The translations under genes and the position numbers were made by a program. Positions 1 to 11,556 of a stretch of DNA of 64,000 bases are shown in pieces (the first letter of the stretch is position 1; the number at the start of each line of letters is the position of its first letter). The stretch lies in NCBI GenBank assembly GCA_030386875.1, contig CM059562.1:67082201-67146200 (forward strand), given 5' to 3'. A model generated the notes under the pieces. The model worked only from the letters and a program-made list of their open reading frames with translations, had not been told where the DNA came from and searched no databases. The DNA comes from Morinoia aosen. Its lineage: Eukaryota > Arthropoda > Malacostraca > Amphipoda > Talitridae.

Positions 1-87
1 AACGCTCTCATCGATTGCAAAATTATCAAATAGCCGGCAATTTTCTCACAACATTAAGCACGTATGACACATTTTTTGCTCATTTAG

Positions 88-309
88 GTCTTGGATAACA
101 TGGGTTCATTGTTTCTTCACCTCCTTAGTGAAGCCTTCCCTCGGCGACGACGCTTGTTCCGCCCTAACTTAATGTTCACGACCGGTGACGCTAAGCATGG
201 ATCGAACCAAGAGCAAGAATTCAATTTTGGAACAATTTTCAGGAGAGCGTTCGAATTATCAGATGGGTTCGTATGTTTACACGCTGTGGTCGGAACCGAT
301 CGTGCCTGA
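88..309 (+). CDS. candidate terminal exon, unrecognised
   Basis: The frame is open for 73 codons and ends in TGA. It begins directly after a pyrimidine-rich stretch ending in TTTAG (positions 71-87), which looks like a 3' splice site, and reads in phase 0 from that point. The translation has an arginine cluster (PRRRRLFRP, about residues 18-26) and no motif I recognise. Codons are moderately GC-rich compared with the flanks. If real, the upstream exons lie before the window. Open frames of this length occur by chance here, so this is a weak call. Confidence 0.22.
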   Translation, partial: VLDNMGSLFLHLLSEAFPRRRRLFRPNLMFTTGDAKHGSNQEQEFNFGTIFRRAFELSDGFVCLHAVVGTDRA

Positions 310-2608
310 GTGTCCTCTCCGCTACACGACTTCCAAGTTTCTGGTGTTCAGTTCTTGTCCGTCCATCCCGCCCTCAAGTCGACCCACATCTCAACGACCG
401 GCGAGTCGACCAAACGCGGTCGCTTGGTTTTTGAGAGGCTGCGAGCACAATCTAAATATGTGATTGCGCGCCAGCAATGTGTTTTTTTCATCCCGAAAGA
501 GGATGCATGAAAGATTGCAATAACCACAATGTCTGCTCGTACATTCGATGCGGACATTCTATTATACACGTGATGTTCAGTTTATTCATCAGCGTACTGA
601 AATTTGTGTGAAAATTAACCAAGATCCAAACGTCAATTCAAGATATTGTCCACTACTGAAATTGAATTGCTCAGTATCAGGGTTAGAGGAAAAAATTGAA
701 GGAAATTAGAATAAGCGTTCAAAACGAAAATAGTGAACGCTTTAGTTAATTTATTCAATAGTGAACGCTTCTTTCTTACTACTCAAGACTTAAAAAATCA
801 CTAAAATAGTTTTCCCAAGCTTCAAAATATTTAATCGTACTCTAATACTCTGATAACGGTGAAAGCAAACTCAAGTCAAAGCTTGGAGAAATAATCACTA
901 TTTTTTTTGGGTCTTGGAGGAAAAAAGAGAACTCAAAATCGCAAACTTCGAGGTCATTCCATGATGTCAGAAAATTAATCAAGTGACCGGTGATGTTCGT
1001 CCTGTTTTTTCCATTCGAGCTCGTGTATAGTGCATGAGAAATTACTATTAATCGGTCATGAAAAGCACGAAAAGTATTACCTTCAATTAGCTGAGGTAGC
1101 ATTCATTCTCAGGTCTAGCACTGCCACCCTCTCAGACCTTGTACCAAGCATTGAAAACACGGGTCAGACTAGAAATCAAATCCTGCTTTGAAGGATGAGA
1201 AAAAAAATTGCAGGACGACATGCCTAGTACGGTGGAAGGCATTGTTACGTGCAGGAAGGTAGGGTGTTGAGTGTCCCTAAGTCTCCTAATGAGATACAAT
1301 ACAGCTACTTGGATGCTCCAGCTTTCCAATTAGGCAGGCGCTCGCTCCTGAACACTACAGGCATGGCAATGACGGCGTCTCACGTGGAACACTTGTATTC
1401 AAACAATCATTCACGGCAGCGAACTTTTGCCATCTTCAAAAATGCGTCATTCTGCGGTACTTCACTTAAATGTTCGTAATTCACTTGAGGTGGTGGCATC
1501 CCTGCAGTTCGCACGAAGTGCACAACCGTCAGACAATAAGCAATTAGAAAAGATAAAAGACGGACCTGCGAGAGATATGATGTCATTGCTGGCGCCCTGA
1601 AGCACTGTTTACTTGCATGATGGATGCAGATCAATTACTCAGTCCGTCCATCGCAGAGATTGGGCTTCAGATGCACGAAATTATCCCAGATGAGTCGGCA
1701 AAAAACGTCTTGCTCTGGATTGACTATTCTTCTCCAGTCAAGGTTTCGAATTGGAGTGTGAATACGCGTCTGCGCTGCTGGCTTTCCCCAGCGTCAGAAT
1801 TGTTGCAATATAATTTGTTTTGTGTCTCTCTTTTGAATGTATATGCGCGCGTAATTGTAAGATAAAAGTTCTGCAGTATAATGTAATACTGTTAAACCTG
1901 AGTACGTAGTATCCTTATCAGCAGTTCTTCCTAACAAAAATTTAATTACTCAAATTCTTGAAATTTTTCCAACAGCTGATTATCGTCAGAAGAATCCCGT
2001 GAAGTTTAATGGTTTCGAACATCTGCTTAAACTTTGTTCTAGGATAATTTAGTAAAAATATTAATTCTATTATGAACCACTTCCTACGATTTTTCCATAA
2101 ACGAAGAATGGTTGCATTGGTAAAACATTTCTCGTAGTTCATTCTGATCTTCAGTTGTCTTGCATTCTTTGTTTCGATTCATGATTGTTATCAAATTATA
2201 GGACTGCTGAATCAAAATCTGCGTGAAGAATATTTGCATGGGAAATTTAATTTGCTATAAAGAAACTGGATGCAGTAAATTTTTTCATTGGAGTAATCAG
2301 TGTTTCAATGCGGCTGCCCTCCCGAAATCAACCCAAAGCTTTAGAAGCTACAGGTGCAATGTGGCTCCAGAAATGCTGAAATGGCGCAGGCATAAGTCTA
2401 TGAATATTAACACAGTTCGCTACCCAACGACAGACCATTGTTGCGCGCAGGTTACAGATTTCCATAAAACAATGTTTGCTGCAAAATAATTGTACGAATT
2501 AAGATTTACTGGCAATAAAATTTCCTTAAAAAAACTCACAAATTGAAAGCTAATCTGGAATAGCAGCCTGGTCTTCGCCAAGTTGCTTTTTACAATTTTA
2601 GAAGATTT
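310..2608. other. no gene recognised
   Basis: AT-rich DNA with short open frames on both strands and no consistent codon pattern. The only local structure I see is the TGAACGCTT motif cluster at 713-770. Confidence 0.5.
713..770. repeat. TGAACGCTT direct and inverted motif cluster
   Basis: AAGCGTTCA at 713-721 is the exact reverse complement of TGAACGCTT at 734-742, and TGAACGCTT occurs again at 762-770. The two direct copies share the longer string AATAGTGAACGCTT. The first pair could form a 9-bp stem. No function is evident; paired inverted and direct 9-mers could be a protein-binding cluster or the remnant of a short tandem duplication. Confidence 0.55.
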
Positions 2609-2866
2609 TCATATTCGTGAGTTAAAGCAAATACTTGAGCTCGGGGAAAGAAAATTGATCATGCAGTTAATCAAGGCATAATGCAATTTATGATCCCATT
2701 TGTCACGCTGACGTGAGAAAGACGTCGTGTGAAACCAACGCATCTCTGCCCCGGGGTTAAAAATTGCAGCGCCGCTGTTCGGACGGGCTGAGGGTGACGC
2801 CACGGTCTCCCAAAATCTGCATTGAAGATCAATTTCAGAGTCTCTTATGGTCTTGCACGCGCTCAT
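2609..2866 (-). CDS. candidate small ORF or first exon, unrecognised
   Basis: A real ATG opens an 85-codon frame ending in TGA. The first 50 or so codons are GC-rich and coding-like (many codons ending in C or G), and the rest drifts to AT-rich codons, as expected if an intron begins inside the frame. The translation contains SARPNSGAAIFNPGAEMRW around residues 26-44 and matches no family I know. It has no signal peptide or membrane segment. It stands alone, with direct repeats just upstream at 2873-3101. Confidence 0.25.
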   Translation of the reverse strand: MSACKTIRDSEIDLQCRFWETVASPSARPNSGAAIFNPGAEMRWFHTTSFSRQRDKWDHKLHYALINCMINFLSPSSSICFNSRI

Positions 2867-2872
2867 GTTTTA

Positions 2873-3101
2873 TGCACTGAAGTAGTCATCTTAAAAGCTA
2901 AAAGCAGGTGTTGCAGCACTAACAACATTTGGGTTGAGAAATACATCTTCCATTCACACGACATACATATGTACTGAAGAACTGTTTGTGCACATGAATA
3001 GTAATTTTAGAAGTTAAAAGCAAGTTTTACAGCCCTTGGGACATATGGGCTGAGATATACGAGTATGTCCTCCATTCACGCAATAAAAGTACTGAAAGTC
3101 A
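2873..3101. repeat. two-copy direct repeat, ~118-bp period
   Basis: Copy 1 (about 2873-2984) and copy 2 (about 2994-3101) share in order: a TTAAAAGC/GTTAAAAGC block, a GCAGCACT/ACAGCCCT block, a GGGTTGAGA/GGGCTGAGA block, TCCATTCAC, and GTACTGAA. The copies are diverged with small gaps. This is an old tandem duplication of unknown origin. Confidence 0.65.
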
Positions 3102-3158
3102 GCCGACGTAGATAAATTAATAACGATTTCTTTGGTGCCGATGTGAGGTGCTCTATAG

Positions 3159-3264
3159 CCAGTCTAACTTTTTCACCTCCTGCAAGTATGCTTTTCGCCG
3201 CCCAAGTAATTAAATCGCTTGGGCGAAGAAAAACATGCATGCTCCGGCGAAAAAGTTAAACTGG
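3159..3264. repeat. foldback element, ~105 bp
   Basis: Outer arms CCAGTCTAACTTTTTC (3159-3174) and GAAAAAGTTAAACTGG (3249-3264) pair at 15 of 16 positions. Inner arms at 3188-3206 and 3218-3236 pair at about 16 of 19, around an 11-nt loop (TAATTAAATCG). The whole unit is an imperfect hairpin about 105 nt long. It resembles a miniature inverted-repeat element, but I see no clear target-site duplication and no second copy in the window. A structured RNA is the alternative. Confidence 0.7.
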
Positions 3265-6200
3265 GTAGGGAGATAACTCGACGGAAATCCCCACACGGTC
3301 GCATGATCATATTTTGCCTAATTTTTTCTGCTCATGTGGTGTGCAGCCTGAGCACTCTTTACAGCAAGAAAATATCATGATTCAGGAATTTTTTCATAAT
3401 TTAAATTCTACGTGGTTTTAATTGCTCAATACAGCCGTTGGATAAAAACATTTAATCCCTCCAGAGCATCATCTGTTATTACTAAAATGTTGTTGAATGA
3501 GTACGTGCTAAAAAATAACTGAAATGACTGTCGTTGGAAAAGTAATTTTCTGCAGAGTAACAACAAAAATGAAACACCGAAAGTTAAGAGTTTTGTGTGG
3601 AAGATTTTAAACCTTTTGAAGAAAATAAAGAATCTGATTTCTTACACATCGACGAGTAATCATTTTAGGTTAGCGTATAAACTACAGACCAAAATTCAAC
3701 TTCTCTGAAAAAGTGAAGGTATTTAAGGAGACAGTTTTTCCCCAGTTATGTCAGACACGAGGCAAAACTCAAAGCATGAAAAACCACAATATTTTGCAGT
3801 TGATTGGTAAAGATATTATTTACTGAAAACATTTTATAGCAATATTCTTACTTCTTGCAATGTTTTGCATCAGTAAGTGTACTAACATAGTATTTGTTTG
3901 CGATAACTCACAAGGGCTTCAGCCTATTTCAAAATCCTCCAACTTCTGGCCTATTTTTAAAACTTCCCCTAAAAACTTTATACTTCTTCCTCGCTTTCGA
4001 CTTCTTCCTCGAACTCCTTATTCGCGCTGATGTTGGGAACTGACCAAACTTTTTGAAATATCACAGCCGATAATGAAAGAAGTCTCCTGATTGGAGAATT
4101 GTAGATCATTATCGCTAGTTTTAAGTTGTAATGATGAAATGAATACGATGAGAAATTTTTTTTTGTTGCTCTGTCATACTCTGCTTAGTAGGAACACTTG
4201 AGCTAAACATTGTATATATATTGCAAAGCATACATCTTTTTCTGTTTCCATTCCATCCATGACAGCAGATGGCCAACGCTTCATTACTGCTGGTAAACTC
4301 ATCTTAAAATTTGACATTAAAGTGGAAAGTTGCTCCTTGTTTCATCTTACACGTAATGTTTTTTTCCTTTAAAGAGTTCATGTATTTGTTTTGTCAGAAC
4401 AATAGCCCAAAATTCAACGGACTCTTTCTCATGCTCTTCTTTTTACAGCAGCCATGTATTCGGGCGTTAAGGTGAGTTTTACTTAGCTTGCTTAGTCTGG
4501 GTTTCACTTTCTTTGTGTGTCTACTTCATTCCCATATTTTGTGAGGTGATTTCGACCATTACCGAAATTACGCACTTCCCAATCTTCTGAGCCATTTATC
4601 TTACAGAAAATTGAATTATTTTGCTAGAGCAAAATTGAGTTATCACTCAATAAGTATCTATCGTTTTATTATGCAGCATCCTACTAAACTTATTCCTCGA
4701 CGTGCCAGCGATCTTATTTACTTTGACTAATCTAAGGTAGGCATAGCCTGGCTGAAAAAGTTTTACCTTATTATTACACCAATTATGCGATGATTTTCTC
4801 ATTCGCCGATCTTTCATGGATCTCAATTCCGAATTATCTATACCGTTCAACGAGGAATGCATGTCGTCGGCTGCGTTTAAGAAATAAGCCGCTGGTTTGA
4901 AACTTAAATTCCTCAAAAGGGGGTTTCTAAATAAATTTCATGACTGAGAGATAAATATTAAATGCTTTTCGTATTTAATATTTAAATTAGCAAATACTAT
5001 TACATATTTGAAAATGGGGCAAATCTGAATAAATGGACTAATTTGAATGTACAAAAATCTAAATTTGTTCCTATTAGTAACTTCATGATGCCTTGTGATG
5101 AAACGCTACTCTGCGTCTTACTTTCTCAAGAGGGACGGTGTTTTTTATACTCTTCGATCGCCATAAAAAACGTTGACTTCACTTATTTAGCAAAAAAGGA
5201 TCGAAACTTTTTGCTCATTATGCATGCTTAAACTTGCACCCGTGAGAGTATGTGCTAATTGTAGAACAAGAGACAAGCAGATGCTTATCGTACCCGAAAT
5301 GAAGGTAAATTTGACATACATGTATGTGTACACGTCAAGTTACTGCTTGGCTGATTATTTCTTGCCAAATACTCGTTGACCTATATACCCTTAGAAGCAT
5401 CATCCCGCTTGGGTAAGACAGAAAGTTAAAGTTTTAAAATTTCGTGTCAAGCTCAATCGCTTTGTTCACAATTTGCAATGAAATTCTGCGTTGTGTAATA
5501 CGGAATTGTTAATACCCACCTGCACAAAGTCATGGATATATGCAAATTATAAAATTCAATCAACAGCGCATTCATCAATTTTGAAAATTACCTTTCGTTA
5601 TTCGGCTAGTAGCTTTGTGATTACGATGAAATAGAATTTGTTCTGCCTTGAGCAAAGACATTATTTCACCTCGAACATTTCTCGTATCCTCAAAAATTTA
5701 CTACAAATCAGAGCCTTGAAGTGAGTGATGTAGTTATTGAAAGGTGGTCTGTCGAATATGGCTAATAGTGTAGAATAGGCTATCGAAGTCTAATATATAT
5801 TTTCTGAGGGAATTTGGCAGAGTGTGGTCTTGCATCATCTTGTAGAAATTAAATGTTGCTCCGTTAGAGGGTACTGAGGCTTTTTCTCATATGATTTTCA
5901 TGAACACGAGACAGCTGTTGACTGTGTCTGATTGAGATCTTGAAAATTGAAAAAATCGGACTGCATGTATTGACCCATAATAGAAGTGAAATCTAATTTG
6001 AACTATGATAATTTACTACAGTATGTGCATGTAAGCCTTCTCTCTGAACACCTAATTCCACTCTAAGGTTAGAAGTACTAGAAATTCGAATTAAGAAGCT
6101 CAATCGCATGTGTGGAATTGCATGTTGGTTCTCATTAACACAAATTAGCCGTTACACAACACCATATTCACAATTTTTTATAATTCTAAAATCCTAAACA

Positions 6201-9200
6201 TCAATATCAACAATCGTAACGCTCTATCGTAAAATATTTCAGATGAAAAGTCTCGTAAAATGAAGTGCGCTCATGAATGCCTCAAAAACACAATATTTCG
6301 TCAAAGAAGCCTCGGAAGTTTTTACGTTACGTGCAACTTCATAAAAAGGTAACAATTAATATAAAATTGAATTGAAAAATTTTCGTATATAAATTATTTT
6401 GTACATTTATTTCATTACCTTGAGAATCACTCAATCTCTCACATTGATTCGAAATGATTCTATCTAATAAACCAAGTAACAGTAAAATGATGAATCTTAT
6501 TTGCAGTCATCTTTATGAAGCATCTTAAAATACCACTTGAATTTCAGAGCTAAAGACGAGATATACGATCCTCATGCCTTAGGCTTTTTCTACAAAGCTT
6601 AAACAAATTTCAGGGAAAGAAACTGGAATACTTTCAGATAATTGCGTGATTGGCTTGATAAAGGACATTCCTCGTGTTAGACGATGCAAATAAAGAACTA
6701 ATAAGGCCCATCGTTATTGATGCACCAACAAAACACAACATTGCCGTATGGCGCCCATTGTTTCGCCTCTATCTGCATTCGAGAAAAAGGCAAATCAGTT
6801 CAGCCGCGACACTCACCCTTACATTGGTAATACAAAGTTTTCTAAGCCATCTCATTAGGGTCGTTGGCCGTAAAGTTCCCATTGTTTCTTTAGTGTTAAA
6901 GAGCGCAAAGAAACTCAGTCGCAAATCAGTTCAACTAACGCAATGGTCCTCGGATGGGTATCATCTAAGTGGGCTCGGCCAGCTTAATTTATTCATAGGT
7001 TGGTGAGAACAATCGTGCTCGAAGGACATGATCTGAATGTCGTACCCGGACTCTTCTAATATTTTTCTGTGGCGTGGGTCGATAGCGGTCTTCTGCGCGT
7101 GTTAATTGGGATACAGTAACACAGTTAATGCCGTCTGCTCTACAGTATTTTTAGAGCACGATTTCAGACGACACTTGTAGCATAACGAACGCTCTTCTCA
7201 TGACGTCCTTACGGGCCCATTGCGTAAGCATCGCGCGTAATGATGCGTGGGTAATGGCAGCGCCCTTTGTAAGGGGAATATGAAACAAACTCTTCTCAAA
7301 GTCAATGGCTCTCATCTTTATTTAACGAATTCAGCTCAAATTAATTCATTTTTATAAACGATGGTATTGCGGCTTCCTGCACTGACTTCGTACGATGGAA
7401 CAGCAATACCCATCTAATTGAATACTCAACCCAAGATCTGTTGTATCCGCCCCAAAAAATAAATAAGATCGAACACTGACCAATGACCATCACATATCAA
7501 GTGTGGGAAAATAACGTTCGTCATTGCTGCGCGAATTCGTAAATGAGTTTCAGCAGGAGTCATTTTTCACTTTGAATCGTTTGCAAGTCTCTTTTGAAAT
7601 TTAGAGAAGATAAGTACGTACCTGTCGAAAAAAAGGCACCTTTCCGACCATCCTATTCAGAAACATCATTGCTATCAGGGGTATATTTTACGCCTGTCTC
7701 AATATATCTACCTGATAACAGTTCCATAATCCTTTTTACCCGCTACTGCACCCATAAAACAAGTTATATGGCAGCAGTAACCAGTAGTGCTTAAGCATCC
7801 TTTTCAGTGAGCTCTCCTCAGTGAAGGCTGTCATTCGTCTTCTCAGCAGCACCAAGCATTTATTCAAGGTGCGATAGCGCTTGAGTTAGTGCGACTATCG
7901 CCTGCGATAATCCCGTGATACATAAGCATCGCTGGTCTAAACTGGATCATGAGATATTCGAACGCAAAGGCACAGATTGTGATTAAGATTCAAGTAAATT
8001 TGCAGTATTTGTATCACACAGTGAGCCTTCAAAGGAGCTTGATGAGCGGTAGCGGCATGCAGAGGCTAGTATTCTCCTCGCCAGGCTGGCGGGAGGAATA
8101 AAGTCCTGATGCGCTGTATGTCTTGCACCGATCTTTATATCTGGCTGTCTTAAATTGCTATAGCATGCGAGAGTGCTACTCAATTGAGCACCTACACGCT
8201 GAAGCTCCCGTCGTTGAATACAGTCTCAAAAGATTTGGAAAAACATTTGTATGGTATGAATGGTAAAATATTTCATTAACCACATGTGAAGATCAGATTC
8301 AAAGAACCACGTTTGTTCCAAAAATAGATTCTACCGCTAACCTCGAAGAAAATTCAGCGAGTATTTCCATCACTTTACTGCAATAAGTCTAGATACTTAC
8401 TAATTCCTTTCTCCTCTTATTCTATGAGCACTCTGGTGGAATAAAAGAAAACTGTTCTACTCTTTCAATGGACAGGGAAGCAGTATATATTTTTTTTAAT
8501 GCTTGGAAACTTAGTGCGCAGAGGAAAGGATTTTATTTTGAACTCAGCTTACAATCATTTGCTCACAATCTTATATCCTTTCCTCACTGCATTGCCGTGA
8601 GTTTTTAGACTTTATTACTGCAGTCAACGAGACTTTTAAAGCAAAATCGGTTCGAATAATTTTTGCAATTCCTACACAGAGAGGATACGTCAGGCTGGAT
8701 AGGCCAAGTATCTATAACAGCGCTGAACCGCAGGTGGTGTTTTGCTAACGCAACGCCGTGACCGAATTCCCTCCTGCATGGCAGACTCAGGTGGTGACGG
8801 AACAAATTGAAACTCCTCCAAGACTTACTGCAAGCAGATGCCATTCTGGAATAGATGCCCTCCAAGAATCACGCATACATTTCTCTCATATCACTCAGGT
8901 AGTAAAATCTGCGCTAAAAAAGGTTTCACTTAAAGTATCGAGCAGCCTAAGCTAATGGCAGAGGAGGCAAGCGACAAGTCACTAGCGCATCACAGGTCTA
9001 TAATGATGAACTTTTGTTGCAACCCAAGATGTAATATCTAGTTATGCAGACTTAGTCAAAAACAAATTTTATCTTTTGTCTTCTGAAATTTTTAGTTACA
9101 TCTCGTATAACTATGGATTATAAGGGGCGTCCCAAAAAATTGCACGTTGCATAGGTAGAGAAACTCTAGTTTTTTGTGGTAATGTTTTAAACTACTGTAC

Positions 9201-11440
9201 GCGACTTAATTATAGTGTGATTACTAGGACCACAACTTAAGATGTTGTGGTGTTTTTTGTGAACTACATCAGAGCAAATGTCGCTTAAAATTTTGTTAAA
9301 CTGACGGTAAATTTTGATGGATCTTTTAAACAGATTTGCTGTAGACGTATTTTCCATTCAAGAGCTATTAAGGTGTACGATGTGCTTCACTCTCAACGGT
9401 TCATCCAGCGGTTAACTAGACGCACGAGTCACGAAGTGACCTGAGATTGATGTAGCAAAATAAACCTAGTCTGAGAGAAAATGTATAATTTTCCTCGGTG
9501 TGTTTCCCAATTACATGAGGTCACGCGCAAAAATACGTTGCATTACAGCAGACATGTAAACATATTCCAAATTTTGATCTTTATTTCAATAATACAAACT
9601 CAGCAATCTAAAATGCGCTCGACTTAAAATTATACTCGTGAGATAACCAGTGCCAGCTGATATGGACAATGTTCAGTGGATTTGAAACGTCAAATAAAAC
9701 ATTAAGTGAATTTTTTTCCAAATATATCTCAGTTTAAGTAGCATTATGCATAATAAAATTAGTGTTTCTAGCAGTTTCTCCCTGCGAGTATTCGAATGTT
9801 CTGCAGAATGTTACAGTCACGATTGTAAGCAGTGAATAAATTTGCATTCTGTGATCATATAGCAATGAGCTTAACAGCTAGTAATCTGGCTATTCTCTTC
9901 AATGTATGATTACACAATACCTTTTCTATGGAACGCTATATATGTATGTGCAAAATGGAAATTCAGCATGCTGGCCTAACTGCCCTCACTGAATAATGGA
10001 AAGTAAGAATATGAAGCTGCGGAACAATTTGCGTGAGCTGAATTGTTCACAGTACTGTCTGTGCTCAAAACTTGCGCATCTCGAGCTCAATATGCTCTAA
10101 TTAGACTCCTGAAGGTTTGTGTGCTAATGCGTAGGAGTTGAAGTTTCATTTTTATATCAAGCCACGAGCTCTGAATCTTTTGATACCAAGTTTTCCAACA
10201 ATTAAATGATGCGGAGAAATTTCTAGGACTACGTATTAAAGGTTCATATTCACTTGAAACAAAGACTATAAAACAAAAACTTTGAGAAAGTTGAATTTTG
10301 AACAGGTGAAAATTCACTAGACGTTACTTTTGAATATGAGAAGCAATAACATTACCTCTCAATTAGATATTACTGGTCAATAAGCCCTCCCTCAGCCCGA
10401 GTCACCCTCTCAAATTTCTGTTGGAAGATTCCACAGCGGCACAAAGGTCTTATTTTCATATTTTGGTCCACTCTTGCTGAAGAGATGCCTTCAGAGAATC
10501 CTCTTCCGGGACGAGCTTCAGTAGATCCAATCGCTTTATCCCTGCAGACAACATGTTAGACAGTTGGTCTTGGCTCTTTCACTTGCCTAATATTAAAATA
10601 CCCTGATTGGACATCGCTAAGTTTTGGGTATGAAAAACAGCTTCATGTTTGACCATTTCTTATGCAAATTAAAACCACAGAAAAAACTCAAAATTAAGAA
10701 AAGAATTGCGGTAATTTCTTATACCTTATGGAAATTTCAACTTACCCCCTTATGGGGGGCAAGTTGAAAACAGTTAGATTGCAGTGTTTATGAAATCGCA
10801 GACAGAAAGTCTAAGCGGTTTCTGCGGGCCCTGTTTAGAAAAGTTTGATGAAGTAAGTTCGAGCATTTACCAAAATACTGTCTTATCGAAAGATTTTGAT
10901 TTATGAAAAATAAGCATGCGCATCGATGGTAACGTCGAATTCACCAAGAGAGTAGCTGAGCAAATCCATAAAACGATACAATGTACCCTCATTTTAGCAT
11001 GCTAAGCTCAAGGACATAAATTCTGATCGGTCCATCACACAACATTTATATATCTTCCAACTTTTAAAACAAAGCTTGCTCAAAAGTAGCGCGGTCGTGC
11101 TACTTTGCAGCGAGTGAGTGAAGTGCCTCTCACTGTGTTCTCTTGTGATCCGTCCCAATTTATTGAAAGCCTAGCATTGTGTTTGTGGTTCTGCCTCCTG
11201 GTTGCGAGTGGCCTCGGTCTCCCAACGTGCCTGGAACGCGGCAATTAAAGAATTACCTCAGGAAAAATTCTCAGCCTCGCCGTATCATTATGATGAGGGT
11301 CATTTTTCCGAGCGTTTGTTTCGTTATGTCAGCGATGATGGATAGTTTGTGGGGACTCCGGCGACTGCAGATGTGGTTTGTTCTGATACTTGGATGCGTT
11401 TTGTGCTGCGTTCCGTTGATGCTCTGACTCTCCTTCTTCA
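3265..11440. other. no gene recognised; long AT-rich stretch
   Basis: Mostly AT-rich DNA with frequent stops. The longest open frame (6674-7006, plus, 110 codons) has a GTG start, no motif and no splice context, and is probably chance. Around 8605-8955 both strands are open through a GC-richer patch, so strand and coding status cannot be decided; a CAG|GTAGTA donor-like site lies near 8900. A short hairpin sits at 9229-9251. I see no promoter or RNA gene. Confidence 0.5.
9229..9251. repeat. short perfect hairpin
   Basis: ACCACAAC and GTTGTGGT are perfect 8-bp arms around a 7-nt loop (TTAAGAT). It is followed by a T-rich run. In an animal genome this is not a terminator signal, and no RNA gene is recognisable around it. 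Confidence 0.5.
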
Positions 11441-11556
11441 CGTCCGCTGCGTGGCACACGTCATGTCTGGCGCACACGTCCGCTGTGTGGCACACGTCAT
11501 GTCTGGCGCACACGTCCGCTGTGTGGCACACGTCATTCTGGCGCACACATCCGCTG
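11441..11556. repeat. 36-bp minisatellite, about 3.2 copies
   Basis: The units at 11441-11476, 11477-11512 and 11513-11547 are almost identical and start CGTCCGCTG(C/T)GTGGCACACG; a partial fourth starts at 11548. Unit 3 has lost one base. The unit is internally self-similar (CACACGTC and GCGCACACGTCC). Because 36 is divisible by 3, the array is open on both strands and produces Cys/His-rich repeat peptides, which are artefacts of the repeat rather than genes. Confidence 0.93.

Noticed and set aside
6674..7006. 110-codon plus-strand frame
   Set aside because: No ATG at the start, no splice context, no codon bias and no motif; frames of about 100 codons are expected by chance in a window of this size and composition.
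8605..8955. Antiparallel frames of 86 and 65 codons
   Set aside because: Both strands are open through the same GC-richer patch and nothing favours either one.
9121..9150. GGGGCGTCCCAAAAAATTGC as a mariner-type terminal repeat
   Set aside because: No inverted partner, no TA duplication and no transposase remnant nearby.
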